Assembly (NCBI RefSeq): GCF_012395185.1
Contig: NZ_JAAZTU010000004.1
Coordinates: forward strand, 69,831-133,830
From: Vibrio aestuarianus
Lineage (GTDB): Bacteria > Pseudomonadota > Gammaproteobacteria > Enterobacterales > Vibrionaceae
Direction: 5' to 3'
Length of the DNA stretch: 64,000 nucleotides
The notes under the pieces are model-generated. The model was given only the letters and a program-made list of their open reading frames with translations, was not told the origin of the DNA and ran no database searches. A program made the position numbers and the translations under genes. This document shows positions 9,028-16,814 of this stretch, in pieces. Within the stretch, counting starts at the first letter, position 1. Every line of letters starts with the position of its first letter.

Positions 9028-11153
9028 GTCGCACTTTGATGATGACAATCAAGCAGTTGGCAGAAAAAGGCTCACTTCGTCAGTTGGACTACCAATTTGC
9101 GCGCTTTATTGAACAAAAAAGTGCTCAGCAATTAACGGCTGAACAAAGTGACTCATTAGGATTTATAGCGGCGGTAGTAAGTGCTGAATTAGCGAAAGGC
9201 CATATCTGTTTACCTCTAGCGCAAGCTTCCTCTACACAAGGCATCGACCTTGCTGCTAAGTTGGGTCTGTTTGGTGAAGCGGCAATGTTGCTCAATCAAC
9301 AACTGCTGGCTATTGACTGGTTTGAGTTACTTAACGCTTCTTCACTGGTTGGTGAGCGTGGGGAGGCAGTGCCATTAATGTTTGATGGTCAGCGACTTTA
9401 TCTGCACCGTTATTGGCATTATGAAGTGACATTAGCACAACGTTTAACAAGCTTTGGGACACCAATGACCTTAAAGCCTACTGATGTACAAAAGCTCAAA
9501 TCGTTGCTCGATATATTGTTTGCTCGCCATTATCATTTCTTGTTTAACGCACTCGCGAAAGTATCCGATACCAGTAATGCGGTAGTGCGTCAGCAATTGG
9601 TGTGTGATTTTCTCGATGTGATCGCGGCTGATGAACTCGATTGGAGTACTATCGATCGCGTTGTTAGTTCAGCTCGCAGTGTTAGCGATTTGCATCCACT
9701 AGAGGAATTAATTCCGCAGGCGGCGTGTGTTAACTGGCAAAAAGTGGCTGCTGCTGTGGCATTAACTCGTCGCTTTGCGGTCATTTCTGGCGGACCGGGA
9801 ACCGGCAAAACCACCACGGTCACCAAACTACTGGCCGCCTTAATTACCCAAGCTCAGCAGCAAGGTGAAACGCCAACCATTAAATTAGTGGCCCCTACTG
9901 GCAAAGCTGCTGCGCGCTTAACAGAATCGATTGGTAAAGCAGTGGCAGAACTTGCGGTCGACCCTGATCTCAAAGCTGCGATCCCGACCGAGTCGAGTAC
10001 CATTCACCGTTTACTGGGAGCGATTCCAAACAGCGTTGAATTTCGTCATGATCAACGTAACCCGTTACACCTTGATATTCTGGTGGTTGATGAAGCTTCC
10101 ATGGTCGATTTATCTATGATGGTCAAATTGATCGATGCTCTGCCCAAACACGCGCGTTTGATTCTACTCGGGGATAAAGATCAGCTTGCTTCCGTTGAAG
10201 CCGGAGCCGTACTGGGTGATATTTGCTCATTTTTAGACTACGGCTACAGCCGCGCACATAGTCAGCAATTATCACAGCTAACGGGATATCAAAGTTTAAC
10301 CTTGAATGCTCATACCCAAGAAAGCCATGTTTCAGATAGTTTGTGCATGCTGCAAAAAAGCTACCGCTTTGATGCACGTTCCGGTATTGGTCGACTTGCT
10401 AAAGCGATCAATGCTGGGCAACTGGCCCTGGTCGATGACGTTTTCAAACGTGATTATGCCGACATTACACACCATTCGCTCAGTAGCGAAAGCTACAACC
10501 TCATGCTGCAAACCTTAGTTAAACAATACGGTCGTTATTTAACTCGTATTGATGAGGTGGTGATTGATAGCAGCACCACTGTACCTGAAACTCAAGCACA
10601 AAAAGCCAAAGCTGTGCTTGATGGTTTTAATCAATGTCGATTGCTGTGCGCAATTCGGGAAGGAGATTTTGGGGTTACAGGGCTAAACCAACGCATTGAA
10701 CGTGCATTAGCTGCGCGTAAGCTGATCAAAACTCAGGATGAATTGTGGTATCACGGTCGCCCAGTGATGGTAACGCGCAATGATCATGGTTTGGGTTTGT
10801 ATAACGGTGACATTGGGATTTGCATGCGCGATAGTAGCGATGAGCAGCAGCGTCTAAAAGTTTATTTTGAATTACCTGACGGCAGCGTAAAAGCGATTTT
10901 ACCGAGCCGAGTGCCTGAACATGAAACGGCTTATGCAATGACTATTCATAAATCACAGGGCAGTGAATTTGATTTAACCTTGATGATCTTACCGCCTGAC
11001 TTTAGTCCGATCCTAACCAGAGAGCTTATTTATACAGGGATAACTCGGGCTAAGAAACAATTGATGTTATTTGCTGATATGACAACCATGAAGCGAGGGA
11101 TCAAAGTCAAAACTGAGCGCGCGAGTGGCTTAGTGGCAAGGCTAAAAAATTAA
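9024..11153 (+). CDS. recD: Exodeoxyribonuclease V alpha subunit RecD
   Basis: RecD is the fast 5'-to-3' SF1B helicase of RecBCD. The 709-residue protein has the Walker A motif SGGPGTGKTTTV around residue 255, VVDEASMVDLSMM (motif II), GDKDQLASVEAGAVLGDIC, and near the C-terminus YAMTIHKSQGSEFDLTL and YTGITRAKKQL. These are the full set of helicase motifs, so the protein looks active. The start codon overlaps the recB stop by four bases, which fits translational coupling and the fixed subunit ratio. No hairpin terminator directly follows; an ERIC-like repeat begins 11 bases after the stop. Confidence 0.97.
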   Translation: MSRTLMMTIKQLAEKGSLRQLDYQFARFIEQKSAQQLTAEQSDSLGFIAAVVSAELAKGHICLPLAQASSTQGIDLAAKLGLFGEAAMLLNQQLLAIDWFELLNASSLVGERGEAVPLMFDGQRLYLHRYWHYEVTLAQRLTSFGTPMTLKPTDVQKLKSLLDILFARHYHFLFNALAKVSDTSNAVVRQQLVCDFLDVIAADELDWSTIDRVVSSARSVSDLHPLEELIPQAACVNWQKVAAAVALTRRFAVISGGPGTGKTTTVTKLLAALITQAQQQGETPTIKLVAPTGKAAARLTESIGKAVAELAVDPDLKAAIPTESSTIHRLLGAIPNSVEFRHDQRNPLHLDILVVDEASMVDLSMMVKLIDALPKHARLILLGDKDQLASVEAGAVLGDICSFLDYGYSRAHSQQLSQLTGYQSLTLNAHTQESHVSDSLCMLQKSYRFDARSGIGRLAKAINAGQLALVDDVFKRDYADITHHSLSSESYNLMLQTLVKQYGRYLTRIDEVVIDSSTTVPETQAQKAKAVLDGFNQCRLLCAIREGDFGVTGLNQRIERALAARKLIKTQDELWYHGRPVMVTRNDHGLGLYNGDIGICMRDSSDEQQRLKVYFELPDGSVKAILPSRVPEHETAYAMTIHKSQGSEFDLTLMILPPDFSPILTRELIYTGITRAKKQLMLFADMTTMKRGIKVKTERASGLVARLKN

Positions 11154-11163
11154 TAGAAGTTAA

Positions 11164-11291
11164 TATACCCTTCCCACATGAAGCTACAGCGGTGTTGGCT
11201 ACATTCGTTCATCCCAATTACATAGTTTATCTATGCTCATGGGGATGCACTCATTTGCCGCCTACCTGCAACTTCAAGTGGTTTGGCTATA
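11164..11291 (-). repeat. ERIC-like palindromic repeat, copy A (128 bp)
   Basis: The element runs from TATACCC to GGCTATA and contains the ERIC landmarks GTTGGCTAC, a central stretch around ATCTATGCTCATGGGGATG, and GCCGCCTACCTGCAACTTC. In the opposite orientation this reads as the enterobacterial/Vibrio ERIC sequence. It is imperfectly self-complementary along its length and begins 11 bases after recD. It may be transcribed into the 3' end of the recBCD message. Confidence 0.88.
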
Positions 11292-11324
11292 GCACCAGAC
11301 AATGCTTACTGCATTTTCTGGTGC
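11292..11324. other. Hairpin next to ERIC copy A
   Basis: GCACCAGA and TCTGGTGC flank an inner AATGC/GCATT pair, giving a nearly continuous 13-bp stem with one unpaired base on each side and a loop of about five bases. Neither strand has a T-run after it, so it is not a standard intrinsic terminator. It lies just downstream of the small reverse-strand ORF at 11353-11532 and could protect or end that transcript. Confidence 0.45.
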
Positions 11325-11352
11325 GTGAATTTGCTATTTTCCGAGCGCTAAT

Positions 11353-11532
11353 TTACGCAAAGGCATGAGTGAATGAGATACTCTTTATCTTGTAGCGGTC
11401 TTGAGAGCTGAGAATAAAGCCTCGTAGTTTGTTGTTTGCTGGGAACACACAGTGGACATTGTGTCCTTCGAGAAACTGGTGGTCTCCCATATCCCAAAAG
11501 CTTTGTAGTGAGTTACAAATGATCGTTTTCAT
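11353..11532 (-). CDS. Small hypothetical protein, 59 residues
   Basis: ATG at 11530-11532 opens a 59-codon frame that ends with TAA at 11353-11355. The predicted protein begins MKTIICNSLQSFWDMGDHQF and ends with a basic segment, ISFTHAFA; it has two Cys (6 and 28) and no signal peptide or membrane span. I do not recognise it. Its composition is protein-like, with a Trp and no long low-complexity run. The ribosome site is weak (AAGAGC about 11 bases upstream). It sits between ERIC copies A and B in a stretch otherwise empty of genes. It could also be a chance frame. Confidence 0.45.
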   Translation of the reverse strand: MKTIICNSLQSFWDMGDHQFLEGHNVHCVFPANNKLRGFILSSQDRYKIKSISFTHAFA

Positions 11533-11608
11533 AGAGTTTTGCTCTTAAGTACGTGAGTAGTAAAAGCAATCCGTGCAAGCCATTTAGTCTCTTGTTCATT
11601 ACAACCTC

Positions 11609-11736
11609 TATCCCCTTCCTACTTGAATTTGCAGCGGTGTTGGCTACGTTATTTCACCCCAATCACATACTTTCTCTATGCTTATGGGGATGAACTCACT
11701 TGCCGCCTACCTGCAACTTTAAGTTGTTTGGGTATA
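11609..11736 (-). repeat. ERIC-like palindromic repeat, copy B (128 bp)
   Basis: Same length and orientation as copy A, with matching landmarks: TATCCCCTTCCTACTTG at the left, GTTGGCTACG, CATACTTTCTCTATG in the centre, and GCCGCCTACCTGCAACTTTAAG at the right. Its two ACTTG pentamers (11621-11625 and 11698-11702) are 77 bases apart, which is relevant to the short derivative at 22855. Confidence 0.88.
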
Positions 11737-11958
11737 TATAAGTCAGCGCATGATCGTGCGGGCCAACTGCGGTTATAACTTATTGAGATCTACATATGAA
11801 GCTAAGTTCCTGAGCTGTTCAATAAATATACACATCTAATGATGTCGGCGGATTCTACACATAATAATCAGGCAAATAAAGCGATTATTTTATGAACAAA
11901 ACAATGAAATCGTTTGCATTAAATTATAGAGGATTTGTTTAACAGTATACTGACCGAC
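11737..11958. other. Non-coding stretch between ERIC copies B and C
   Basis: About 220 AT-rich bases with no frame longer than a few tens of codons, no strong hairpin with a T-run and no recognisable RNA gene. I see nothing functional here. Confidence 0.4.
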
Positions 11959-12086
11959 TATCCGCTTCTTACTTGAAGTTGCAGCGCTGTTGGCTACGTT
12001 TGCTCGCCCCAATTACCTAGTTTATCTGTGCTCATAGGGATTCACTCACTTGAGGCCTACCTGTAACTCCAAGTCGTTTGGCTATA
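11959..12086 (-). repeat. ERIC-like palindromic repeat, copy C (128 bp, diverged)
   Basis: Same length and orientation as copies A and B but with more substitutions, for example GAGGCCTACCTGTAACTCC in place of GCCGCCTACCTGCAACTTC. It ends seven bases before the argA stop codon, so it lies at the 3' end of the argA message. The divergence suggests an older copy. Confidence 0.82.
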
Positions 12087-12093
12087 GCTGACA

Positions 12094-13431
12094 TTAAAGG
12101 TGCAGGACTAAAATTTTTGAACGACGCTGATAGTTGTATAAACTTTGCTTAGCAATCGGCAATGATTCCACACCGACCTCATTAAAACCTTGCTCTCTAA
12201 ACCAGTGTAAACTGTGTGTTGTCAATACAAAGAGCCTATCTAGCCCCATATTCTTTGCTTGTTGCTTCATATGGTTAAGCAATAATAGCCCACGATTGCC
12301 ATCTCGATATTCCGTATGAATTGCCACACAAGCCATTTCTGCCATTCCCTCTTCTGGGTATGGATAAAGCGCAGCGCAGCCAATCAGCAAGCCATCTTTA
12401 TCGATAATGGTGAATTTATGGATCTCTTGCTCTAGCTGTTCACGAGAACGACGCACTAAGATACCTTGTTCTTCGAGAGGACGAATGAGATCGAAAATTC
12501 CGCCGATATCGTCAATTTGTGCCAAGCGCACTTGTTCAGCGCTCGCCATGACAATTTGCGTACCAATACCATCAAAAGAGAACAATTCTTGAATCAAAGC
12601 TCCATCTTCTTTGTAGCTAATTAAGTGACTGCGTGGCACACCAGCTCGACATGCAGAGACCGATGCCCTTAAAAAACGTAGCGTGCCAGAGCTGCTGTCT
12701 CGTGAATGGTCAATGTCGGTTTCCAAACGCTGTAGCAACTGCTCAACGTCTGCGGGAAAGAGTTCGGCAATCGCATTACCTTGTTCATCGATGATCCCTT
12801 GTTCTGAACAAAAGCCAATCAGTTTTTCAGCTTTTAGCCGTATGGCAACTTGAGTCGCGACTTCTTCAGAAAGTAAGTTAAAACACTCCCCAGTGACTGA
12901 ACTGGCGATAGGACCAAGTAACACAATAGAGCCTTGATCAAGCATACGATTAATGCCTTCAATATCAATACGGCGAATACGGCCACTGTGGCAATAATCA
13001 ACACCATCGTCTATACCTAAAGGCTGAGAGATGACAAAATTGCCACTAACGACATTAAGTTGAGTGCCGGCCATTGGTGTGTTGTTTAGACTCATTGATA
13101 AACGTGCGGTGATGGCATGCTGTAATTGGCCAGCCGCCTGCATAACTAAACTTAATGCATCTTCATCGGTGACTCGAATGCCTTTATGGTAGGGCGTGGT
13201 GTAGTTGTTTTTCGCCAAAATATGATTGATCTGTGGGCGAGCGCCATGAACCAATACAATTTTTACTCCTAGGCTATGAAGAAGTGCTAGATCGCTGATT
13301 ATATTAGTAAAGTTCTTGTCTGCAATAGCTTCGCCGCCTAGCATGACAACCATTATCTTGCCTCGATGGGCATTAACATAAGGGGCTGACTGTCTAAAAC
13401 CTTTAACGAGAGCAGTACTACGAATTTTCAC
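12094..13431 (-). CDS. argA: Amino-acid N-acetyltransferase (N-acetylglutamate synthase)
   Basis: ArgA acetylates glutamate with acetyl-CoA, the first step of arginine synthesis. The 445-residue protein has the classical two-part layout: an amino-acid-kinase-like regulatory domain (about residues 20-270, with [14 protein letters not shown] and [11 protein letters not shown]) that binds feedback arginine, and a C-terminal GNAT acetyltransferase domain (about 295-445, with [21 protein letters not shown] and [17 protein letters not shown]). Length matches the gammaproteobacterial enzyme. The gene is monocistronic as seen here. A candidate ArgR operator lies about 40-50 bases upstream of the start, which suggests arginine repression. 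Confidence 0.96.
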   Translation of the reverse strand: MKIRSTALVKGFRQSAPYVNAHRGKIMVVMLGGEAIADKNFTNIISDLALLHSLGVKIVLVHGARPQINHILAKNNYTTPYHKGIRVTDEDALSLVMQAAGQLQHAITARLSMSLNNTPMAGTQLNVVSGNFVISQPLGIDDGVDYCHSGRIRRIDIEGINRMLDQGSIVLLGPIASSVTGECFNLLSEEVATQVAIRLKAEKLIGFCSEQGIIDEQGNAIAELFPADVEQLLQRLETDIDHSRDSSSGTLRFLRASVSACRAGVPRSHLISYKEDGALIQELFSFDGIGTQIVMASAEQVRLAQIDDIGGIFDLIRPLEEQGILVRRSREQLEQEIHKFTIIDKDGLLIGCAALYPYPEEGMAEMACVAIHTEYRDGNRGLLLLNHMKQQAKNMGLDRLFVLTTHSLHWFREQGFNEVGVESLPIAKQSLYNYQRRSKILVLHL

Positions 13432-13467
13432 GATGAAAACACTCTTTTTGTTTAATTATGCTTTTAT

Positions 13468-13485
13468 AGTGACTTTTTATTCTCT
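13468..13485 (-). promoter_or_regulatory. Candidate ARG box (ArgR operator) upstream of argA
   Basis: The core TGACTTTTTATTCT matches the ArgR half-site pair TGAAT-N4-ATTCA at most positions. It is 37 bases upstream of the argA start codon, where a repressor site would be expected. A second tandem box, usual for ArgR, is at best very degenerate at about 13447-13464, so this remains a candidate. Confidence 0.45.
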
Positions 13486-13616
13486 TGTCGGCAAGTGGTT
13501 TTTTGAGTTTGCTGCAATTATTTGAGACCTGATTTTTACTGTCATAATGAATGGGTTAGAGTACTTACAGAACAAAGGCTTATAGTGGCCAAAATAAAAT
13601 TTCGAACCGAGATAAG

Positions 13617-14051
13617 ATGATAAAAGATCAAACCATAGAGCTAGTCACGCAGGGAACTCATTTGCGTAAAAGAAAGGTTATAGAACGAGTATTAATGGTA
13701 TTAGCATTGGTGGGAACGCTTTCCGTGATTTCTTTGTACGGTGATGTTTTTTCGCGAATCTCTGATTATTTAACCCCCAAAGAGCAGGTATATGGTACTT
13801 GGGTTGAACAAAACGTTGCGCCTTATGCCGCCAGCCATATTGAGTTGAGTAAGCAAGGCGTGATGAGTGGTGGACGAGTCTTAGCCACCTCTTTTGATTT
13901 TGATGGTCACTATCTAGATTATCAAATTGGCGATGAACACTATCGCTACAAAATGCTCAATGAAAGATACTCTGAAATGACGCTAATATCGTCTGAACAC
14001 TACAATCCTACTTTCCAATTGTCAGAAAAACACAAAAAAAACCTTCGCTAA
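13617..14051 (+). CDS. DUF2850-family membrane-anchored protein
   Basis: A 144-residue protein with one membrane span at about residues 24-42 (VLMVLALVGTLSVISLYGDVF) preceded by basic residues, then a periplasmic domain of about 100 residues containing EQVYGTWVEQ, LATSFDFDGHYLDYQ and YRYKMLNERYSEM. This pattern corresponds to DUF2850, a domain of unknown function found in vibrios, commonly between argA and mltA. It may be a small periplasmic lipocalin-like or SH3-like fold, but no function is known. It is divergent from argA and precedes mltA by 62 bases. Confidence 0.8.
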   Translation: MIKDQTIELVTQGTHLRKRKVIERVLMVLALVGTLSVISLYGDVFSRISDYLTPKEQVYGTWVEQNVAPYAASHIELSKQGVMSGGRVLATSFDFDGHYLDYQIGDEHYRYKMLNERYSEMTLISSEHYNPTFQLSEKHKKNLR

Positions 14052-14113
14052 CAATTCGCTAATTGCGGTTTGGGTGGGAGTTTGTCATGCTTTCAGTTAA
14101 TGAAAAATAATGG

Positions 14114-15226
14114 ATGACTCCTGTGATTAAACCCATTCTTCCTTTTGTCGTTATCACGCTTTTAGCCGGTTGTGCTCAACCAACCGATCGCGCGCAACAA
14201 TATAACGATGGTGAATTTCCACAAATACTCAATAAGACGACGCTTATTGATTCGAATACGCCTCGTGATTTCACCGAGTTTTCTAAGCAAAGTGAGCAAG
14301 TGATTAGCAACTCACCGTCGATGGCTGCAATTTATCAACCTTTATACGAGCAGATCAGTGAGTGGGCGCTACAAAGTGGTGAGCCTAAAGAGCTTGCCAA
14401 TTTTGGTATTCAAGCGGCGCAATTAGGGGGGGGAGACAAACAAGGAAATGTGCTTTTTACGGGCTATTTTTCTCCTGTGATGGAGCTTCGTCACTATCCT
14501 GATGCGACCTTTAAATATCCAGTTTACTCCTTGCCACAATGTGATGTTGACTGCCCAACACGAGCGCAGATCTATGATGGTGCTTTGGCTGGTAAAGGGC
14601 TGGAATTAGGGTATGCCGCTAACTTGATTGATCCATTTATTATGGAAGTTCAAGGCAGTGGTTTTGTGCATTTTGAAGATGACGATACCTTAGAATACTT
14701 CGCTTATGGTGGCAAAAATAATAAAGCTTACGTCAGTATCGGCCGTGTGTTGATTGATCGTGGTTTAGTACCACGAGAGAAAATGTCACTCAAGGCAATC
14801 AAAGAGTGGGTGCTCGCGAACGATGAAGCGACAGTGAAAGAGCTGCTTGAGCAAAATCCATCGTTTGTCTTTTTTGAACCACGAGCCGCAGCGCCAGTAA
14901 CTGGCTCGGCTGGTATCCCATTATTACCGATGGCGTCAGTGGCAGGGGATCGTTCAATTTTCCCAATGGGCACGCCGATTTTGGCTGAAGTGCCACTATT
15001 GAACGCCGATGGAACTTGGAGCGGAGCGCATCAATTGCGTATTCTTATTGTGTTAGATACTGGTGGTGCGGTGAAGCAAAACCACCTAGATTTGTATCAT
15101 GGTATGGGTGAACGCGCTGGCACAGAAGCTGGGCACTATAAGCATTTTGGCCGCGTTTGGAAGCTCGGACTAGAAAATTCACCGACACAAGCCCCTTGGG
15201 CATTACCACCAGAAAAGCTACAATAG
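14114..15226 (+). CDS. mltA: Membrane-bound lytic murein transglycosylase A
   Basis: MltA cleaves the glycan strands of peptidoglycan, producing 1,6-anhydro-muropeptides at the inner face of the outer membrane. The 370-residue protein starts with a lipoprotein signal with lipobox LLAGC (Cys20). The body has the MltA domain (GNVLFTGYFSPVMELR, IDPFIMEVQGSGFV, YVSIGRVLIDRGLVPREKMS) and ends with the 3D domain, whose Asp residues appear in LDTGGAVKQNHLDLYHG. ATG at 14114 is chosen because the ATG at 14110 is in a frame that stops at once. The products would be recycled by AmpG, encoded at 22942-24333. Confidence 0.95.
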   Translation: MTPVIKPILPFVVITLLAGCAQPTDRAQQYNDGEFPQILNKTTLIDSNTPRDFTEFSKQSEQVISNSPSMAAIYQPLYEQISEWALQSGEPKELANFGIQAAQLGGGDKQGNVLFTGYFSPVMELRHYPDATFKYPVYSLPQCDVDCPTRAQIYDGALAGKGLELGYAANLIDPFIMEVQGSGFVHFEDDDTLEYFAYGGKNNKAYVSIGRVLIDRGLVPREKMSLKAIKEWVLANDEATVKELLEQNPSFVFFEPRAAAPVTGSAGIPLLPMASVAGDRSIFPMGTPILAEVPLLNADGTWSGAHQLRILIVLDTGGAVKQNHLDLYHGMGERAGTEAGHYKHFGRVWKLGLENSPTQAPWALPPEKLQ

Positions 15227-15312
15227 TCGCGTGACGACCTTATGATGATTTGAAGCGACAGTGTTGTTAACCGGTGATTCAAGTCACTAACAGGGAAGCT
15301 AGACTTTTAAAT

Positions 15313-15346
15313 AAAGAGTGCGTATAAATCGCACTCTTTGTGTTTT
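15313..15346 (+). terminator. Intrinsic terminator after mltA
   Basis: AAAGAGTGCG (15313-15322) pairs perfectly with CGCACTCTTT (15330-15339) around a seven-base loop, followed by GTGTTTT. It separates mltA from tcdA and overlaps an upstream GTG that would otherwise extend tcdA. Confidence 0.8.
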
Positions 15347-15371
15347 AATCGCTTTAATCGGACTTCTATTT

Positions 15372-16181
15372 ATGCGCGAACTCGATACCCCAGCCTCTGA
15401 TAACTACAACCAACGCTTTGGCGGAACGCGTCGCCTGTATGGTCATAGCGAGGTAGATATTCTGCGCGCCGCTCATGTGTGTGTGATTGGTATTGGTGGG
15501 GTTGGGTCATGGGCTGTCGAAGCGTTAGCTCGCACCGGTATTGGTGAGTTAACCTTGATCGATATGGACGATGTTTGCGTGACTAATATCAACCGTCAGA
15601 TCCATGCGATGAGCGGTACGGTCGGGCAAAGTAAAATTGAAGTGATGGCTGAGCGAGTAAAGCTGATTAACCCAGAGTGCGTGGTCAACTTAATCGATGA
15701 CTTTATTACTCCAGATAATCAACACCAATACTTGAGTAAAGAGTTTGACTATGTGCTTGATGCCATTGATAGCTTGAAGGCGAAAGCTTCACTGCTTGCT
15801 TATTGTCGCAGTAATAAAATCAAAGTGATCACGGTTGGGGGCGCAGGCGGTCAGGTTGACCCGACACAGATCAAAGTGGCGGATTTAACGAAAACGATAC
15901 AAGATCCTCTAGCCAAAAAATTAAAAGATACTTTGCGTCGCCAGCATAATTTCCCGGTTAATCCTGCGCGTAAATTTGGTATTGATTGTGTTTTCTCCAC
16001 TGAACACCTCAAATACCCGCAAGCAGATGGTAGCGTTTGTGCAGTGAAATCAACCGCGGAAGGGCCAAAACGAATGGATTGCGCCAGTGGTTTTGGCGCA
16101 GCAACGGTTGTGACTGCGACTTTTGGCTTTGTTGCGGTGGCTCGAATTGTTGAAAAGCTAATTCAGAAACATAAGGCGTAA
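15372..16181 (+). CDS. tcdA: tRNA threonylcarbamoyladenosine dehydratase TcdA (CsdL)
   Basis: TcdA is an E1-like, ATP-using enzyme that cyclises t6A at position 37 of ANN-decoding tRNAs to ct6A. The 269-residue protein has the adenylating-enzyme nucleotide-binding loop GIGGVGSW at residues 40-47, the following DMDDVCVTNINRQIHA block, and the C-terminal Cys-containing GSVCAVKSTAEG. The start is ATG 15372 (MRELDTPASDNYNQRFGG); a GTG 54 bases upstream lies inside the mltA terminator. The stop overlaps the csdE start by one base. Genetic and physical links of this protein with the CsdA/CsdE sulfur-transfer pair are known in E. coli, which matches the neighbourhood. Confidence 0.94.
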   Translation: MRELDTPASDNYNQRFGGTRRLYGHSEVDILRAAHVCVIGIGGVGSWAVEALARTGIGELTLIDMDDVCVTNINRQIHAMSGTVGQSKIEVMAERVKLINPECVVNLIDDFITPDNQHQYLSKEFDYVLDAIDSLKAKASLLAYCRSNKIKVITVGGAGGQVDPTQIKVADLTKTIQDPLAKKLKDTLRRQHNFPVNPARKFGIDCVFSTEHLKYPQADGSVCAVKSTAEGPKRMDCASGFGAATVVTATFGFVAVARIVEKLIQKHKA

Positions 16182-16627
16182 TGGTAATGAGCACTTTTCC
16201 TGTATCTCCCTTTGGTAGTGATATTACCGCTGATGATATTGTCGCAACCATGCAAAACTTCAAAGGCTGGGAAGACCGTTATCGTCAAGTGATCCAATGG
16301 GGGAAATTGCTTCCTCAAATGCCTGAAGCGTTGAAAGCTCAGCAAGTGACGGTTGCCGGTTGTGAAAGCCAAGTTTGGTTAGTTGGTGAAGAAGTCGATG
16401 GCGTTTGGTTTTTCTGCGCCGATTCAGATGCTCGTATTGTAAGAGGTTTAATTGCGCTCGTAATGGCCGCTTATAATGGCCAACGTTCAGAGCAAATCCA
16501 ATCGTTTGATATTGATGGTTATTTCGAAAAACTTGGTTTAATCGCTCACTTAAGCCCTTCGCGTGGCAATGGTCTGAAGGCGATCGTCGATAAAATAAAA
16601 AGCGTCGCTTATCCCCTTCCTACTTGA
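16181..16627 (+). CDS. csdE: Sulfur acceptor protein CsdE (SufE family)
   Basis: CsdE accepts the persulfide sulfur from the cysteine desulfurase CsdA. The 148-residue SufE-fold protein has the acceptor cysteine at residue 61 in TVAGCESQVWL, and the family's GLIALVMAAYNGQ and LIAHLSPSRGNGL segments. ATG 16181 overlaps the tcdA stop; ATG 16187 (MSTFPVSP) is an alternative start. The last five residues (YPLPT) and the stop codon come from an ERIC-like element that begins exactly at codon 144, so the original C-terminus was replaced. The catalytic part is intact. Its partner csdA is convergent just downstream. Confidence 0.92.
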   Translation: MVMSTFPVSPFGSDITADDIVATMQNFKGWEDRYRQVIQWGKLLPQMPEALKAQQVTVAGCESQVWLVGEEVDGVWFFCADSDARIVRGLIALVMAAYNGQRSEQIQSFDIDGYFEKLGLIAHLSPSRGNGLKAIVDKIKSVAYPLPT

Positions 16628-16737
16628 AGCTGCTGCGGTGTTGGCTACATTTGCTCACCCCAATCACATCGTTTATCTATGCTCATGAGGATGAACTCAC
16701 TCGCCGCTTACCTGCAACTTCAAGTTGTTTGGGCATA
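16610..16737 (-). repeat. ERIC-like palindromic repeat, copy D, overlapping the csdE 3' end
   Basis: Starts TATCCCCTTCCTACTTG and ends TTGTTTGGGCATA, with GTTGGCTAC, ATCTATGCTCATGAGGATG and GCCGCTTACCTGCAACTTC. It is 128 bp and full length, in the same orientation as copies A-C. Its first 18 bases are the last six codons of csdE, including the TGA stop. It lies between the convergent csdE and csdA. Confidence 0.88.
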
Positions 16738-16752
16738 GTGCTTTATATTTAG

Positions 16753-16803
16753 AAATACGCCCTATCTAAAAGTACGTCCTATATAAAGATACTCCCCTAA
16801 TAA
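16753..16803. repeat. Three imperfect tandem 17-bp repeats
   Basis: AAATACGCCCTATCTAA (16753-16769), AAGTACGTCCTATATAA (16770-16786) and AGATACTCCCCTAATAA (16787-16803) are adjacent 17-mers that share TAC, a CCCTA-like core and a TAA end. They lie between ERIC copy D and the csdA stop, and the last one overlaps the csdA terminator stem. Confidence 0.6.
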
Positions 16804-16810
16804 AGGGGAG
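16792..16810 (-). terminator. Weak terminator-like hairpin after csdA
   Basis: Read on the reverse strand, CTCCCCT and AGGGGAG pair around a five-base TTATT loop and are followed by TATCTTTATAT, an interrupted T-rich tract. It lies about five bases after the csdA stop codon and could end the panE-yajL-csdA transcript. Confidence 0.5.
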
Positions 16811-16814
16811 GGCA

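Noticed and set aside
11164..12086. Possible integron attC (VCR) sites
   Set aside because: Length and landmarks match ERIC-like repeats; there are no RYYYAAC/GTTRRRY core sites or cassette genes.
15318..15371. Upstream GTG start that would add 18 residues to TcdA
   Set aside because: The GTG lies inside the mltA terminator hairpin and the added hydrophobic residues are not part of the TcdA family.
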